From positions 1-42,845 of the forward strand of contig JAVJSD010000098.1 of NCBI GenBank assembly GCA_040219575.1: DNA of 42,845 bases. Reading direction: 5' to 3'. Positions within the stretch are counted from its first letter, which is position 1. Each line of letters begins with the position of its first letter. The position numbers and the translations under genes were made by a program. Below the pieces are notes generated by a model. That model was given only the letters and a program-made list of their open reading frames with translations, was not told the DNA's origin and did not search any database. Of the stretch, positions 25,212 through 33,102 are shown in pieces. The DNA comes from JAVJSD01 sp040219575. GTDB taxonomy: Bacteria; Planctomycetota; Planctomycetia; Pirellulales; Pirellulaceae.

Positions 25212-26219
25212 ATGAATCGCATTCGACATTTACCCACCGTGATGATCATCTGGATGGCGACGTCCTGCTTCGCCATAGCCACGGAACCGGCGATTCCCGG
25301 CAAGCCGTATCGCGCCGACAACTTCGCCGCCATGCGCGTCACCGACACCTGGGCCAAATACGCCGGGCGGCTCACGTGGGGCAAGGGCCAATGCCTGGCC
25401 ATTCTCGACGACGGCTGCAAACTGACCGTGCCGCAGTGGCAGGTGGAGATGCCGTGGGGCAAGAAGGTTCTCGCCGCCTGGGACAGCATCGACGAGGACG
25501 ACGATCCCACGCCGGTTCCGCCGGGCTATCACGGCACCACGGTCGGCTACCCCTCGTCGCTGCGGCACGACGGGGTGTTGGGCGTGGCGTTCAACAATTA
25601 CGTGGCGCAAGTCCGCTGTGTGAGCGTCGTGCACCTTCGCAAGGACGAATCCCAGACGATGGCCGCCGGCCTGCAATGGGTGATCGACAACCACGAGAAG
25701 CTGCACATCACCGCCGTGAATCTCTCGCCGCTCGACGACCAACGGCATCAGCGGCCCGTGCCGACCGCGATCGACGCCAAGCTGAAGGAACTCCGCCGGC
25801 TCGGCATCTGGGTCGGCGCGCCGTGCGGCAATCATCATTACACCGACGGCATCTCCTGGCCCGCCTGCCAGCCGAATTGCTTCGCCATCGGCGCGACCGT
25901 CCCCGGCAAGCACACGGCCCATCTCGATCGGTATGCCAGCACCGACCTGCTGGTCGCCGCCACCGCCACCTCGTCGTCGAACGCCCATGCCGCCGGCTGC
26001 GCGATGATCCTCCGCGAGGCGATCGAGAAGTCCGCCTTCGACTGGAAGCCCTACGGCGACACGCTGCCCGACGCCATGCTGGCGATCTTCAAAAAGACCG
26101 GCCGCACCATCGAAGACGCCAACACCGGCCTGACCTTCAAGGAGCTCGACCTGCTGGCCGCGGTGGACCTGGTCATGCACAAGCGCGACAAGGCGTCGGC
26201 GACGGAAGCTCCGCGGTAA
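25212..26219 (+). CDS. Exported subtilisin-like (S8) serine peptidase with variant Ser box
   Basis: The protein has 335 residues. The N-terminus is a signal peptide (MNRIRHLPTVMIIWMATSCFA); the cysteine in ATSC gives a weak lipobox. The S8 triad can be read as D66 (CLAILDDGC), H107 (GYHGTTVG) and S254 in TSSSNAHAAG. That last segment aligns with the canonical TSMASPHVAG without a gap, but Ala precedes the TS and the MAS-P positions are changed. N207 in GAPCGNHH fits the oxyanion Asn. There is no recognisable I9 propeptide. AGGA lies 8 nt before the ATG. The enzyme is probably periplasmic or envelope-bound. The altered Ser box makes activity likely but not certain. Confidence 0.8.
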   Translation: MNRIRHLPTVMIIWMATSCFAIATEPAIPGKPYRADNFAAMRVTDTWAKYAGRLTWGKGQCLAILDDGCKLTVPQWQVEMPWGKKVLAAWDSIDEDDDPTPVPPGYHGTTVGYPSSLRHDGVLGVAFNNYVAQVRCVSVVHLRKDESQTMAAGLQWVIDNHEKLHITAVNLSPLDDQRHQRPVPTAIDAKLKELRRLGIWVGAPCGNHHYTDGISWPACQPNCFAIGATVPGKHTAHLDRYASTDLLVAATATSSSNAHAAGCAMILREAIEKSAFDWKPYGDTLPDAMLAIFKKTGRTIEDANTGLTFKELDLLAAVDLVMHKRDKASATEAPR

Positions 26220-26244
26220 TCGCCGCCGATCCCAGGGATTTGTC

Positions 26245-26309
26245 GTAGCGGAAGTCGCCAGACTTCCGAAGCCGGAGCAGAACGTCGGAATTCTGGCGAA
26301 TTCCGCTAC
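26245..26309. repeat. REPIN-like inverted repeat, copy A5 (with stem covariation)
   Basis: The left arm is GTAG, then the perfect hairpin CGGAAGTC-GCCA-GACTTCCG. The right arm is CGGAATTC-TGGC-GAATTCCG followed by CTAC. Relative to the left arm both sides of the right stem changed together, so pairing is kept. The element starts 26 bp after the subtilase stop. Confidence 0.8.
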
Positions 26310-26378
26310 GAAAGACGTGAAATCGCGTCAGGCGGCATTCTGTCGCAATTGCGGTGGACACCCGGCGGCGATTTTTCC

Positions 26379-26542
26379 GTAGCATGGCCGCCCTCGGCCG
26401 TGAAGGAGCGCTGCACCAAGCGGCTCTCTCTTGCCGAAGGCCCGCGTGTGCGAAGGCGACGCTATCCTGCCCGCGGATCGAAGAAATCGCCGACGCTCCC
26501 TTTGATGGACCGCCGAATCACGGCCGGGGGCGGCCATGCTAC
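26379..26542. repeat. 164-bp REPIN/MITE-like element, class C
   Basis: The 25-bp terminal inverted repeats at 26379-26403 and 26518-26542 differ at one position. They start GTAGCATGGCCG and end CGGCCATGCTAC. The 114-bp interior contains no ORF with gene character. The left arm is the same sequence as the single element at 17185-17210. Confidence 0.75.
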
Positions 26543-26576
26543 TTGCTTCGCTGTCGCCAGCCTTGCCGGAGCCAGG

Positions 26577-26593
26577 CCCCAAGGCGCTTGGGG
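26577..26593. repeat. Short perfect hairpin in repeat-rich gap
   Basis: CCCCAAG-GCG-CTTGGGG lies between the class C element and the MITE-like element. I see nothing else in 26543-26657. Confidence 0.4.
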
Positions 26594-26657
26594 CGGATGT
26601 ACCGAGTGTTGCTGCGCGGGCGCGCCGCAATGCGGTTCTAACCCCTGGACCCGGATC

Positions 26658-27139
26658 GGGCAGTGGGCTTGAACGACACGTAAGGCCACAACGGCACGTC
26701 CGCGTTGAGCAGTGGGATGCTTTTTGAGGAAGGGCGCTTTGTGACTGGAGGGCCGTTCACGGTCCTTTTCCGCCGCAGGCGGTGTTAGGCCCGGCGTTCA
26801 CGCCGGGCTTCGAGTCGCCGGCGCTTTTCCGCCTCAGGGCCGTTCACGGCCCTTACGGTCATTCGGGCTTCAGCCCTTCTAGCGAGGCGAGTGTTGCGTG
26901 TCACCAAGGGCTAAAGCCAGAGAGGCGAGAAGGACCGTAAACGGCCCTGTGGCCCAATGGTCTCGCATCGCTTCACCCCGGCGTAAACGCCGTAAACGCC
27001 GGGGCGAACACCGCCTGCGGCGGAAAAGGCGACAAACCGCCTTCGATGCGTCCCGATTCACGCGGCGTTCGCGTGACTGGCCCAGCGACGCTATCTCCAG
27101 GGCAGGACCGAACGAGTCACCGAAACTAGCCCACTGCCC
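26658..27139. mobile_element. MITE-like element, copy E1 (~0.48 kb)
   Basis: The element starts GGGCAGTGGGC and ends with the exact reverse complement GCCCACTGCCC (27129-27139), giving 11-bp terminal inverted repeats. A second copy at 38824-39322 is collinear across almost the whole length, with scattered substitutions and small indels. The interior is a chain of small hairpins, for example GCCCGGCG-TTCA-CGCCGGGC (26789-26808) and AGGGCCG-TTCA-CGGCCCT (26836-26853), plus a CCCCGGCG...CGCCGGGG pair near 26981-27004. There it has an extra GTAAACGCC unit compared with the other copy. Short ORFs inside are not credible genes. It is probably a non-autonomous element mobilised in trans, or a structured repeat. 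Confidence 0.7.
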
Positions 27140-27143
27140 GGCG

Positions 27144-27197
27144 CTCGTGAGAGTTCCTCTGTTTCAAGGGCGTCGGAAGTCTCACGACTTCCGCTAC
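27144..27197. repeat. Truncated REPIN-like element, copy A6, abutting the MITE-like element
   Basis: The right arm CGGAAGTC-TCAC-GACTTCCG then CTAC is intact. The left arm starts only at CTCGTGAGAGTTC: the GTAG and first stem bases seen in copies A4 and A7 are missing, and the sequence begins 4 bp after the end of element E1. This suggests E1 inserted into or deleted the arm. Confidence 0.6.
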
Positions 27198-27300
27198 GAG
27201 GTTTCCAGTCAACGCACTCGATTCTGCGCCTCTTCCCCCTCCGTTCTCTCCGTTACCTCATGTTCGTCATTCGGCCGTGCCGCAACAGCGTTCGCATCGC

Positions 27301-27347
27301 CAATCTGAAATCTGCAATCTGAAATCTGCAATCTGAAATCTGCAATC
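27301..27347. repeat. 14-bp tandem repeat (CAATCTGAAATCTG)3
   Basis: Three exact 14-bp units are followed by a partial CAATC. It is AT-rich within a GC-rich region and lies 6 bp beyond the stop of the small minus-strand gene, so it may be a slippage-prone 3' region. Confidence 0.8.
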
Positions 27348-27352
27348 CAAAA

Positions 27353-27619
27353 TCACCCCTCATACCAGACCCGGATCACCTGATGCCAGCGGCTGGGGGA
27401 ATCGCCGCTGGTTCCCAGCGCCGTGTCGGTGGAGCCCTCTTCCCAGCGGCTCCAGATATTGGGCAGCACGACGGTTTCGACGTTGGTGACGCGGATCTCG
27501 TTCTCTTTGATCCAGTCGTTGGCCGCGGCCAACGCCTCGTCCATCGACTCGTACTCGCCCGCCTTGAAGAGGCCCGGCTCGGCGAGCATTCGCGGAACAA
27601 AATCCCGAAAGCGAATCAT
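27353..27619 (-). CDS. Small conserved hypothetical protein (88 aa)
   Basis: This is an 88-residue soluble protein starting MIRFRDFVPRMLAEP. It includes EALAAANDWIKENEI, then VETVVLPNIW, and ends in WHQVIRVWYEG. I recognise the pattern as a small family found in planctomycetes and other bacteria, but know no function for it. The alternation of helix and strand suggests a compact alpha/beta domain. It is divergent from the DUF1559 lipoprotein gene. Its 3' end abuts a 14-bp tandem repeat. Confidence 0.8.
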   Translation of the reverse strand: MIRFRDFVPRMLAEPGLFKAGEYESMDEALAAANDWIKENEIRVTNVETVVLPNIWSRWEEGSTDTALGTSGDSPSRWHQVIRVWYEG

Positions 27620-27867
27620 CGTGCGGCTGCTCCGTGGAACTCGTGACGCAAAAAGACGATCGCCCCGCCTCTGCTCCCTATTGTCGCCAGTTTACGCCGC
27701 CGACGCCAAGGCGCGGTCGTCGCCCGACCGCATCTTCATCTTGCGTTGACATCTTCTTCAATTCAAGCACATCAACGCTTCGCCTGTCGTACATCGCATC
27801 TTCATGTTCGTGACTTCAACTGGGCGTTCGGAAGGATCGATTCCTGATTCACCTCAAAGGGTGGTTA

Positions 27868-29988
27868 ATGCGGCGTTTGTTGCTGGCGATGTTGTTGGGT
27901 TGCATCTCGTTGTTGATTACGGGATGCGGCGGCTGTGGTGAAATGTCGCAGGCCGACATGAAGGCTCGCGCCATCCGTCGCCAAAAAGACGACGAAACTC
28001 CCCCGCCGCCCAAGAAGAAGACCCGGGTGGTCAAGCAGGACGACGAGCAGAAGAAGCCCGTCAAACCTCCCGTCGTCGCGAAAAAAGACGACCCACCCAA
28101 GACGCCGACGCCCGATCCGAAGACGCCCAAGGTCGACGCGCCTGGGGTGGAACCGGTCAAACCGACTCCGCCCGCGGCGGTCGCCTCACCGAAGCCCGAC
28201 AAACCGCTCACCATCGCCGAGCGGCGGAAGCTGACGATCGAGCATATGAAGTCGATCAGCGCCGCGCTGCACCAGCACCTGAAGGCCAAGGGAGGCTTTC
28301 CGGCGTTCGCCAAGTTCGACCCCAGCGGGAAGGTGCCGCTGTTGAGCTGGCGGGTGATGCTGCTGCCCTACATGGGCCACGAAAGCCTGTTCGACCAGTT
28401 CCATCTCGACGAGCCGTGGGACAGCCCGCACAACAGCGAGCTGATCTCCCAGATGCCCGACGTCTACCGTTCCCCCGAGCGGTTCGACGAGAAAACCAAC
28501 TACCTCTACGCCGTCGACGGTCCCTCGGTGTTCTCCTCGCGCAGTGAAAGGATACGTGGTCCCCAGGCGATCGAGGACGGGCTGTCCAACACCATCATCC
28601 TGCTGGAAGTGGCCGACGATCACGCCGTCCCCTGGACACAGCCGCAGGATTTCGACTTGGTGAAGAACAAGATCGAGGAGCAGTTGGGCAAGCTGCGTGA
28701 GGATGGAATGTTCGTCGTTTGGGGAGACGGTCGGCTGGGGCTGCTGCCCACCGAAACCGGGGCGGGCGCCTTGCTGACCTTCTTTACGCCCGACGCCGGC
28801 GACAACACGACGCCCGCCATGGCGTTTTCGCCGACTCCGCCGATCGAGCCCCCCACGACGACAGCCGACGCGACCGGTTCGGTTCCCGGCTCGCTCCCCT
28901 CGACGGGATTGGAGGTCGTCGATCCCCTGGCCCCGCCGCCCGGGTCGACAGCGGACCCGACGATGCCCGCCGCCGGCGCCGTCGCCACCCCGGCGGTGAC
29001 GCCCCCCGGAACCGGCGTCACGCCGCCCGGCAAGCGGCTGCCCGTGCCCGACTCGGTCGCCCTGAACAAAGCCCAGGTGTTGCTCGAGGAGATTTACCGC
29101 GAGCGCATCGACGCGGCCCGCAACCGCGAACAAAAGTCGCAGGTCGCGCGGAGTTTGCTGGCCGACCTGCCGCGACTGCAGCAGGACCCGGGCGGCCAGT
29201 ACGTCCTGCTGGAGGGAGTTCGCAAGATGGCCCTGGAGGCCGGCGACGCCGTCATCGCCCTGCAGGCGGTGGAGGAACTCGGCCGTCGTTTCGAAGTCGA
29301 CGCCACCAGCATGCGGATCGAGGCCGTCAGCGAATTCGCCCGCTCCGGCTCGTTTCAGAATCAGGCGGCCAACGAAATCGTTCTGAATTACGCCGCGGGA
29401 CTGCTGCGCCAGGCGTTGGCCGAAGACAATTTCGACGCCGCCCAGAAAATGTACGACATCGCCATCACCGCGGCCCGACGCGTGCAGAATTCGCAGTTGG
29501 TGCGGCAGCTCCAGGAGCACAAGCAGGAGATCGACGTGGCCCGCGCGGCTTACGCGCAGGTGGAGAACGTGCTCGATCAGTTGGGGGTGGATCCCTACGC
29601 CCCCGGCCCCAACCTGATCGTCGGCAAGTACTACTGCTTTGTGAAGGGCGATTGGTCGCGCGGCCTGCCCCTGCTCGCGCGGGGCGACGACGACGAACTC
29701 CGCGCCCTGGCCGAAATGGAGCTGGATCCGCCGGCCCTGGCCGACAAGCAGGTCGAACTGGCCGACCGCTGGTGGAACGTCGGCGACGACCATCCCATGC
29801 CGCTGCGTCGGCAAATGCAATTGCGGGGCGTCAGCTGGTACCAGAAGGCTCACGCCCAGCTTCCGGAGGGCCTGCGGAAGGTCAAGGTCGAAGTGCGACT
29901 CAAGGAAGCCCAACGCACCTATGGCCGCGCCGTTGAAGTTCCATCGCCCAAGCCCAACTTGGCCGGCCCGCGCCCCCGACCTCGATGA
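27868..29988 (+). CDS. DUF1559-domain lipoprotein with C-terminal helical region
   Basis: The protein has 706 residues. A lipoprotein signal (LLISLLITGC-type, lipobox LITGC with Cys20) is followed by a long Lys/Pro/Asp-rich linker (40-110). Next is a DUF1559-type domain: IEHMKSISAALHQHLKAKGGFPA, then LSWRVMLLPYMGHESLF, DEPWDSPHN and EDGLSNTIILLEV. Here it lacks the prepilin N-terminus that DUF1559 proteins normally have. A Pro/Thr linker (~310-390) leads into a helical, TPR-like C-terminal half (ALQAVEELGRRFEVDATSM, then AQKMYDIAITAARRVQ). It is probably an outer-membrane or envelope lipoprotein working with the pseudopilins downstream. SD AAAGGG lies about 9 nt before the ATG. Confidence 0.85.
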   Translation: MRRLLLAMLLGCISLLITGCGGCGEMSQADMKARAIRRQKDDETPPPPKKKTRVVKQDDEQKKPVKPPVVAKKDDPPKTPTPDPKTPKVDAPGVEPVKPTPPAAVASPKPDKPLTIAERRKLTIEHMKSISAALHQHLKAKGGFPAFAKFDPSGKVPLLSWRVMLLPYMGHESLFDQFHLDEPWDSPHNSELISQMPDVYRSPERFDEKTNYLYAVDGPSVFSSRSERIRGPQAIEDGLSNTIILLEVADDHAVPWTQPQDFDLVKNKIEEQLGKLREDGMFVVWGDGRLGLLPTETGAGALLTFFTPDAGDNTTPAMAFSPTPPIEPPTTTADATGSVPGSLPSTGLEVVDPLAPPPGSTADPTMPAAGAVATPAVTPPGTGVTPPGKRLPVPDSVALNKAQVLLEEIYRERIDAARNREQKSQVARSLLADLPRLQQDPGGQYVLLEGVRKMALEAGDAVIALQAVEELGRRFEVDATSMRIEAVSEFARSGSFQNQAANEIVLNYAAGLLRQALAEDNFDAAQKMYDIAITAARRVQNSQLVRQLQEHKQEIDVARAAYAQVENVLDQLGVDPYAPGPNLIVGKYYCFVKGDWSRGLPLLARGDDDELRALAEMELDPPALADKQVELADRWWNVGDDHPMPLRRQMQLRGVSWYQKAHAQLPEGLRKVKVEVRLKEAQRTYGRAVEVPSPKPNLAGPRPRPR

Positions 29989-30192
29989 GCTCGAACCTTG
30001 ATGAATACGAACCTCGACGGTCGCGAACACGCCTCCACCAATCGCATTTCCACACTTACCCGGTTTTTCACAGTTTGAACATTTCGCCTTTACAGGTGTG
30101 AATGACAACTAGGCCCAGCAGGACGTTGGTCATTGTCTGCGAGGACGGTGCACCCGCGGCCCATGATCTTGCTCATTGAGGAGTTGCTTCAC

Positions 30193-31401
30193 GTGACAAA
30201 CCGCACCACCGCCCCGCGTGTGTTCCCCGCGCGAACCAAGCGAAGAACCGCCCGAACCACGCGAACAAGCACGCGAACTCGCCTGACTCGCGGCTTCACG
30301 CTCGTCGAGATGCTGGTGGTGATCTTCATCATCGGGGTGCTCACGGCGCTGCTCTTGCCGGCGGTCCAACTGGCCCGCGAGGCGGCCCGCAACGCCGCCT
30401 GCCAGAACAACCTGCGGCAGTTCGGCCTGGGCATGCTCCGCCGCGCCGAATCGAACAACGGCGAGATGTGCTCCGGCGCCTTCTACTGGAGCCTCGACGG
30501 CTGCGTGACCGAGACCGGCTGGGTGGCCGACCTGGTGAACGAAGGCGTCCCCGTCGGCGACATGCTCTGCACGACCAACGTGATTCAAATGAGCGACGCC
30601 TACCACGACCTGCTGACGCTGGACGACGCCGTCAAGCCCTTGCCGGCCTGCATCGACTACTACGGCAGCGCCGACAAGCTGGCCCCCGACGGCACGCCGA
30701 TTCGCAACGCCTGCCGGCAGGCGCTGCTGTTCACCACCGCGGGCATGGAGGATCGGCGGCTGCACGTGGAGTCGGCGGTTTACGAGAAACACTACAACAC
30801 CAACTACACCGCCAGTTGGTACCTGGTGCGGGGAGACATGCAGCTCAACGCCGACGGGAACCTGGCCGAGACGACGCCCGGCTGCGGCTCGGGCGTCTCC
30901 AGCAAGAACTCGTCCAAGGGCCCGATGCGGCTGAACCTGATCGACGCGGCGGCCATCGGGCAGAGCTTCATCCCTTTGATGGGCGACGGCGGCCCTTCCG
31001 ACAAGACGCTGTCGATGAACATCGGCGACCAGACGGCCGGCAGCAGCTTGACGCTGGCTTTCACCGGCGGTCCGCGACTGACGCAGAACTCGCCCCCCTA
31101 CGGCACGCTGCTGCAAGTGCCGACGTTCGCCGCCGGCACGTTGCGGCCGGAGTGGTGGGGCGTGTGGGCCCGCACGCGGCAAGACTACCGCGCCTTCGCC
31201 CCGGTGCATCGCGGCACGTGCAACCTGCTGTACGCCGACGGCCGGGTGGGCGCCATCAGCGACAACAACGGCGACGGACATATCAACAACGGTTTCCAGG
31301 CCGACGGCAGCTACTTCACCGACAACGTGGAGGACGTCAGCGCCGACGAGCTCGAAAGCCTGTTCTCGATCACCGACAAGGCCGCCCATCAGTTGCAGTA
31401 G
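30193..31401 (+). CDS. DUF1559 pseudopilin-like protein 1
   Basis: The protein has 402 residues. The N-terminus is an Arg/Thr-rich leader, then the type III (prepilin) signal RG/FTLVEMLVVIFIIGVL, with cleavage predicted between G34 and F35 and Glu5 of the mature protein (E39) conserved. LLPAVQLAREAARNAACQNNLRQFGLG is the DUF1559 start, and LYADGRVGAISDNNGDG is the typical C-terminal H-X9-DG-like motif region. These proteins are processed by prepilin peptidase and resemble type II secretion pseudopilins. I chose GTG at 30193 because GAGGAG lies 9 nt upstream; ATG at 30163 and TTG at 30133 would add 10 or 20 residues. The leader is unusually long and basic for a prepilin. Confidence 0.85.
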   Translation: MTNRTTAPRVFPARTKRRTARTTRTSTRTRLTRGFTLVEMLVVIFIIGVLTALLLPAVQLAREAARNAACQNNLRQFGLGMLRRAESNNGEMCSGAFYWSLDGCVTETGWVADLVNEGVPVGDMLCTTNVIQMSDAYHDLLTLDDAVKPLPACIDYYGSADKLAPDGTPIRNACRQALLFTTAGMEDRRLHVESAVYEKHYNTNYTASWYLVRGDMQLNADGNLAETTPGCGSGVSSKNSSKGPMRLNLIDAAAIGQSFIPLMGDGGPSDKTLSMNIGDQTAGSSLTLAFTGGPRLTQNSPPYGTLLQVPTFAAGTLRPEWWGVWARTRQDYRAFAPVHRGTCNLLYADGRVGAISDNNGDGHINNGFQADGSYFTDNVEDVSADELESLFSITDKAAHQLQ

Positions 31402-31591
31402 GCGCACGGCGCCTTGGCAAAGAACAAGAAACACTTCGCGCGGTGAAGGAAGCCGCGCGGCACGCAGCAACGCAGGTCGTCAGCAAAAGGAGAATTCGCA
31501 GCAGAGCAGCAGCTACTTCACACGATTCGAAAATTGCGTTGAGGATCGAAAAAATGCTGCGTCGCCCTGCCCCGTAGCGCGGGGGGCGCGG

Positions 31592-31617
31592 CGCGGCCGC
31601 CTGTGACGGCGGCCGCG
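31592..31617. terminator. GC-rich perfect hairpin between DUF1559 genes
   Basis: CGCGGCCGCC-TGTGAC-GGCGGCCGCG is a 10-bp perfect stem, 190 bp after the first DUF1559 stop and 67 bp before the next start. It lacks a T-run, so it could be a factor-dependent terminator, a processing site or a leader hairpin of the second gene. The rest of 31402-31683 shows no gene. Confidence 0.45.
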
Positions 31618-31683
31618 ACATGTACAAAGGTTGTCGCCTGGTCGGCGGCGGCCGGACAAATGTTACCCAGGAGACGAATTGAA

Positions 31684-32982
31684 ATGACTTTGAAGAAAGC
31701 ACGTGGGGGTTTCACCCTCATCGAGTTGCTGGTGGTGATCGCCATCATCGGCATTCTGGCGGCCCTGTTGCTGCCGGCCGTGTCGCGGGCTCGTGAAGCC
31801 GCCCGCAACACCGAGTGCAAGAACAACCTCCGCCAGATCGGCATCGGCCTGCACCTGTTCGCCGACCGCGATCCGCAAGAGCGGTTCTGCACCGGCGCCA
31901 GCGACTTCCGTCGCGACGGCTGCATGGACAAGTGGGGTTGGGTGGCCGACGTCGTGAACATCAACGCGGCGAACGTCAACGAGATCATGTGCCCCAGCAA
32001 CCCGCTCCGCGGCCCGGAGAAGTTGAACGACTTGTACGGCCAAGACACCACCGACGCCAAAGACGGCGCCGAGTTGTCAAAGCTCAGCTCGGGCGTCTGT
32101 GGTTCCTCGGACTGGGCTGGGATGAGCGGCTCCGGTGCAGGCGGCACGTTCGCCTCCACCGACGCCCTAGACGACGAGCGGGCGGCTCTCGTTGCCCGGG
32201 CCTTCATCGACCAGGGCTACAACTACAACTACGCGGCTGGTTGGCACTTGGTGCGGACCACGCCAATCTTCGCCTTCGACACGAGCACGAGTCCGGCCTC
32301 GATCGTCGGTGGCGGCACCCCCGGCAGCGCCGGCTTCAAGGGGAATAGCAGCACCAGCGGCCCGCTGCGTCGCCGCGTTGTCGAGACGGGACCGGTGGTC
32401 GCCTCCAGCATCGCCCTGTTGGGCGACTCGGCTCCCGGCGACATCGATGAGGCCATCTCGGGAGCGAGTTTTCAGTTCGGAGCGTTGCTCATCGACGGCT
32501 CGACGCCGGATCCCTTCGCCAACGGCAGTACCGAAGCCAGAGAGTTCATCGGCGCGGGCGACCTCCTCTGCGAGGCCTTTAACGATGGTCCGGCGTTTTA
32601 CGACACCGGCTCCAGTACCCTCAATCTCGCCGATCAGGGCGCGGACTTCACCAACCAGATTGACAGCGAAAATGCGGGAAGCATTGCGCCGCCGACCGAC
32701 GCGAGCAGTACCTACCTGCAGGACACCCGCGACTGGTACGCCGTGCATGGCGGCGGCAGCAGCGCCAGCGCGAACATTCTGATGGCCGACGGGGCGATCA
32801 AGGAGTTCGCCGACCTCAACAACGACAAGTTCCTCAACCCCGGCTTCCCGGTTCCGGACACGCTGACCGACGACGAGTACGCCACCATCGGCTACCGCAA
32901 CAGCCAGGTTGAAGTGCCGCAGGGCGAGATGTTCAACGGCATCTTCCTGATCAACCTGCAGAAGCGTTCGGTGTTCGAATAA
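31684..32982 (+). CDS. DUF1559 pseudopilin-like protein 2
   Basis: The protein has 432 residues. It starts MTLKKARGG/FTLIELLVVIAIIGILAALLLPA: a short basic leader, prepilin cleavage after G9, and Glu5 present (E14). REAARNTECKNNLRQIGIGLHLF opens the DUF1559 domain. ILMADGAIKEFADLNNDKFLNPGF is the conserved end with the Asp-Gly motif and an Asn/Asp-rich loop. It is a close homologue of the upstream gene in layout, and the two are probably a tandem duplication. AGGAG lies 10 nt before the ATG. The open frame extends 27 codons upstream, but that part is not pilin-like. A strong terminator follows. Confidence 0.92.
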   Translation: MTLKKARGGFTLIELLVVIAIIGILAALLLPAVSRAREAARNTECKNNLRQIGIGLHLFADRDPQERFCTGASDFRRDGCMDKWGWVADVVNINAANVNEIMCPSNPLRGPEKLNDLYGQDTTDAKDGAELSKLSSGVCGSSDWAGMSGSGAGGTFASTDALDDERAALVARAFIDQGYNYNYAAGWHLVRTTPIFAFDTSTSPASIVGGGTPGSAGFKGNSSTSGPLRRRVVETGPVVASSIALLGDSAPGDIDEAISGASFQFGALLIDGSTPDPFANGSTEAREFIGAGDLLCEAFNDGPAFYDTGSSTLNLADQGADFTNQIDSENAGSIAPPTDASSTYLQDTRDWYAVHGGGSSASANILMADGAIKEFADLNNDKFLNPGFPVPDTLTDDEYATIGYRNSQVEVPQGEMFNGIFLINLQKRSVFE

Positions 32983-33034
32983 CCGTCTGCTTCGCATCGT
33001 CGGCGTCCGACGCCGGCGTCCTGTGAGTTTCCGC

Positions 33035-33072
33035 GACAGGCGGGAGGCGGCCTTCGCCTCCCGCCTGTCTTT
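33035..33072 (+). terminator. Intrinsic terminator after DUF1559 protein 2
   Basis: A perfect 15-bp stem (GACAGGCGGGAGGCG pairing with CGCCTCCCGCCTGTC), a 5-nt loop GCCTT, then TTT. It lies 52 bp after the stop. The DUF1573 gene starts 31 bp later, so that gene either has its own promoter or depends on readthrough. Confidence 0.75.
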
Positions 33073-33102
33073 GCCAATCCCGACCGCTTGTTGACGAATG
33101 CA

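Noticed and set aside
26879..27308. Short ORFs on both strands within the MITE-like element E1, repeated in E2
   Set aside because: They are produced by hairpin-rich repeat DNA; frames are not preserved between the two copies because of indels.
28186..30108. 640-residue minus-strand ORF opposite the DUF1559 lipoprotein
   Set aside because: It is an antisense shadow: rich in Val/Gly/Arg/His, no domain, no SD.
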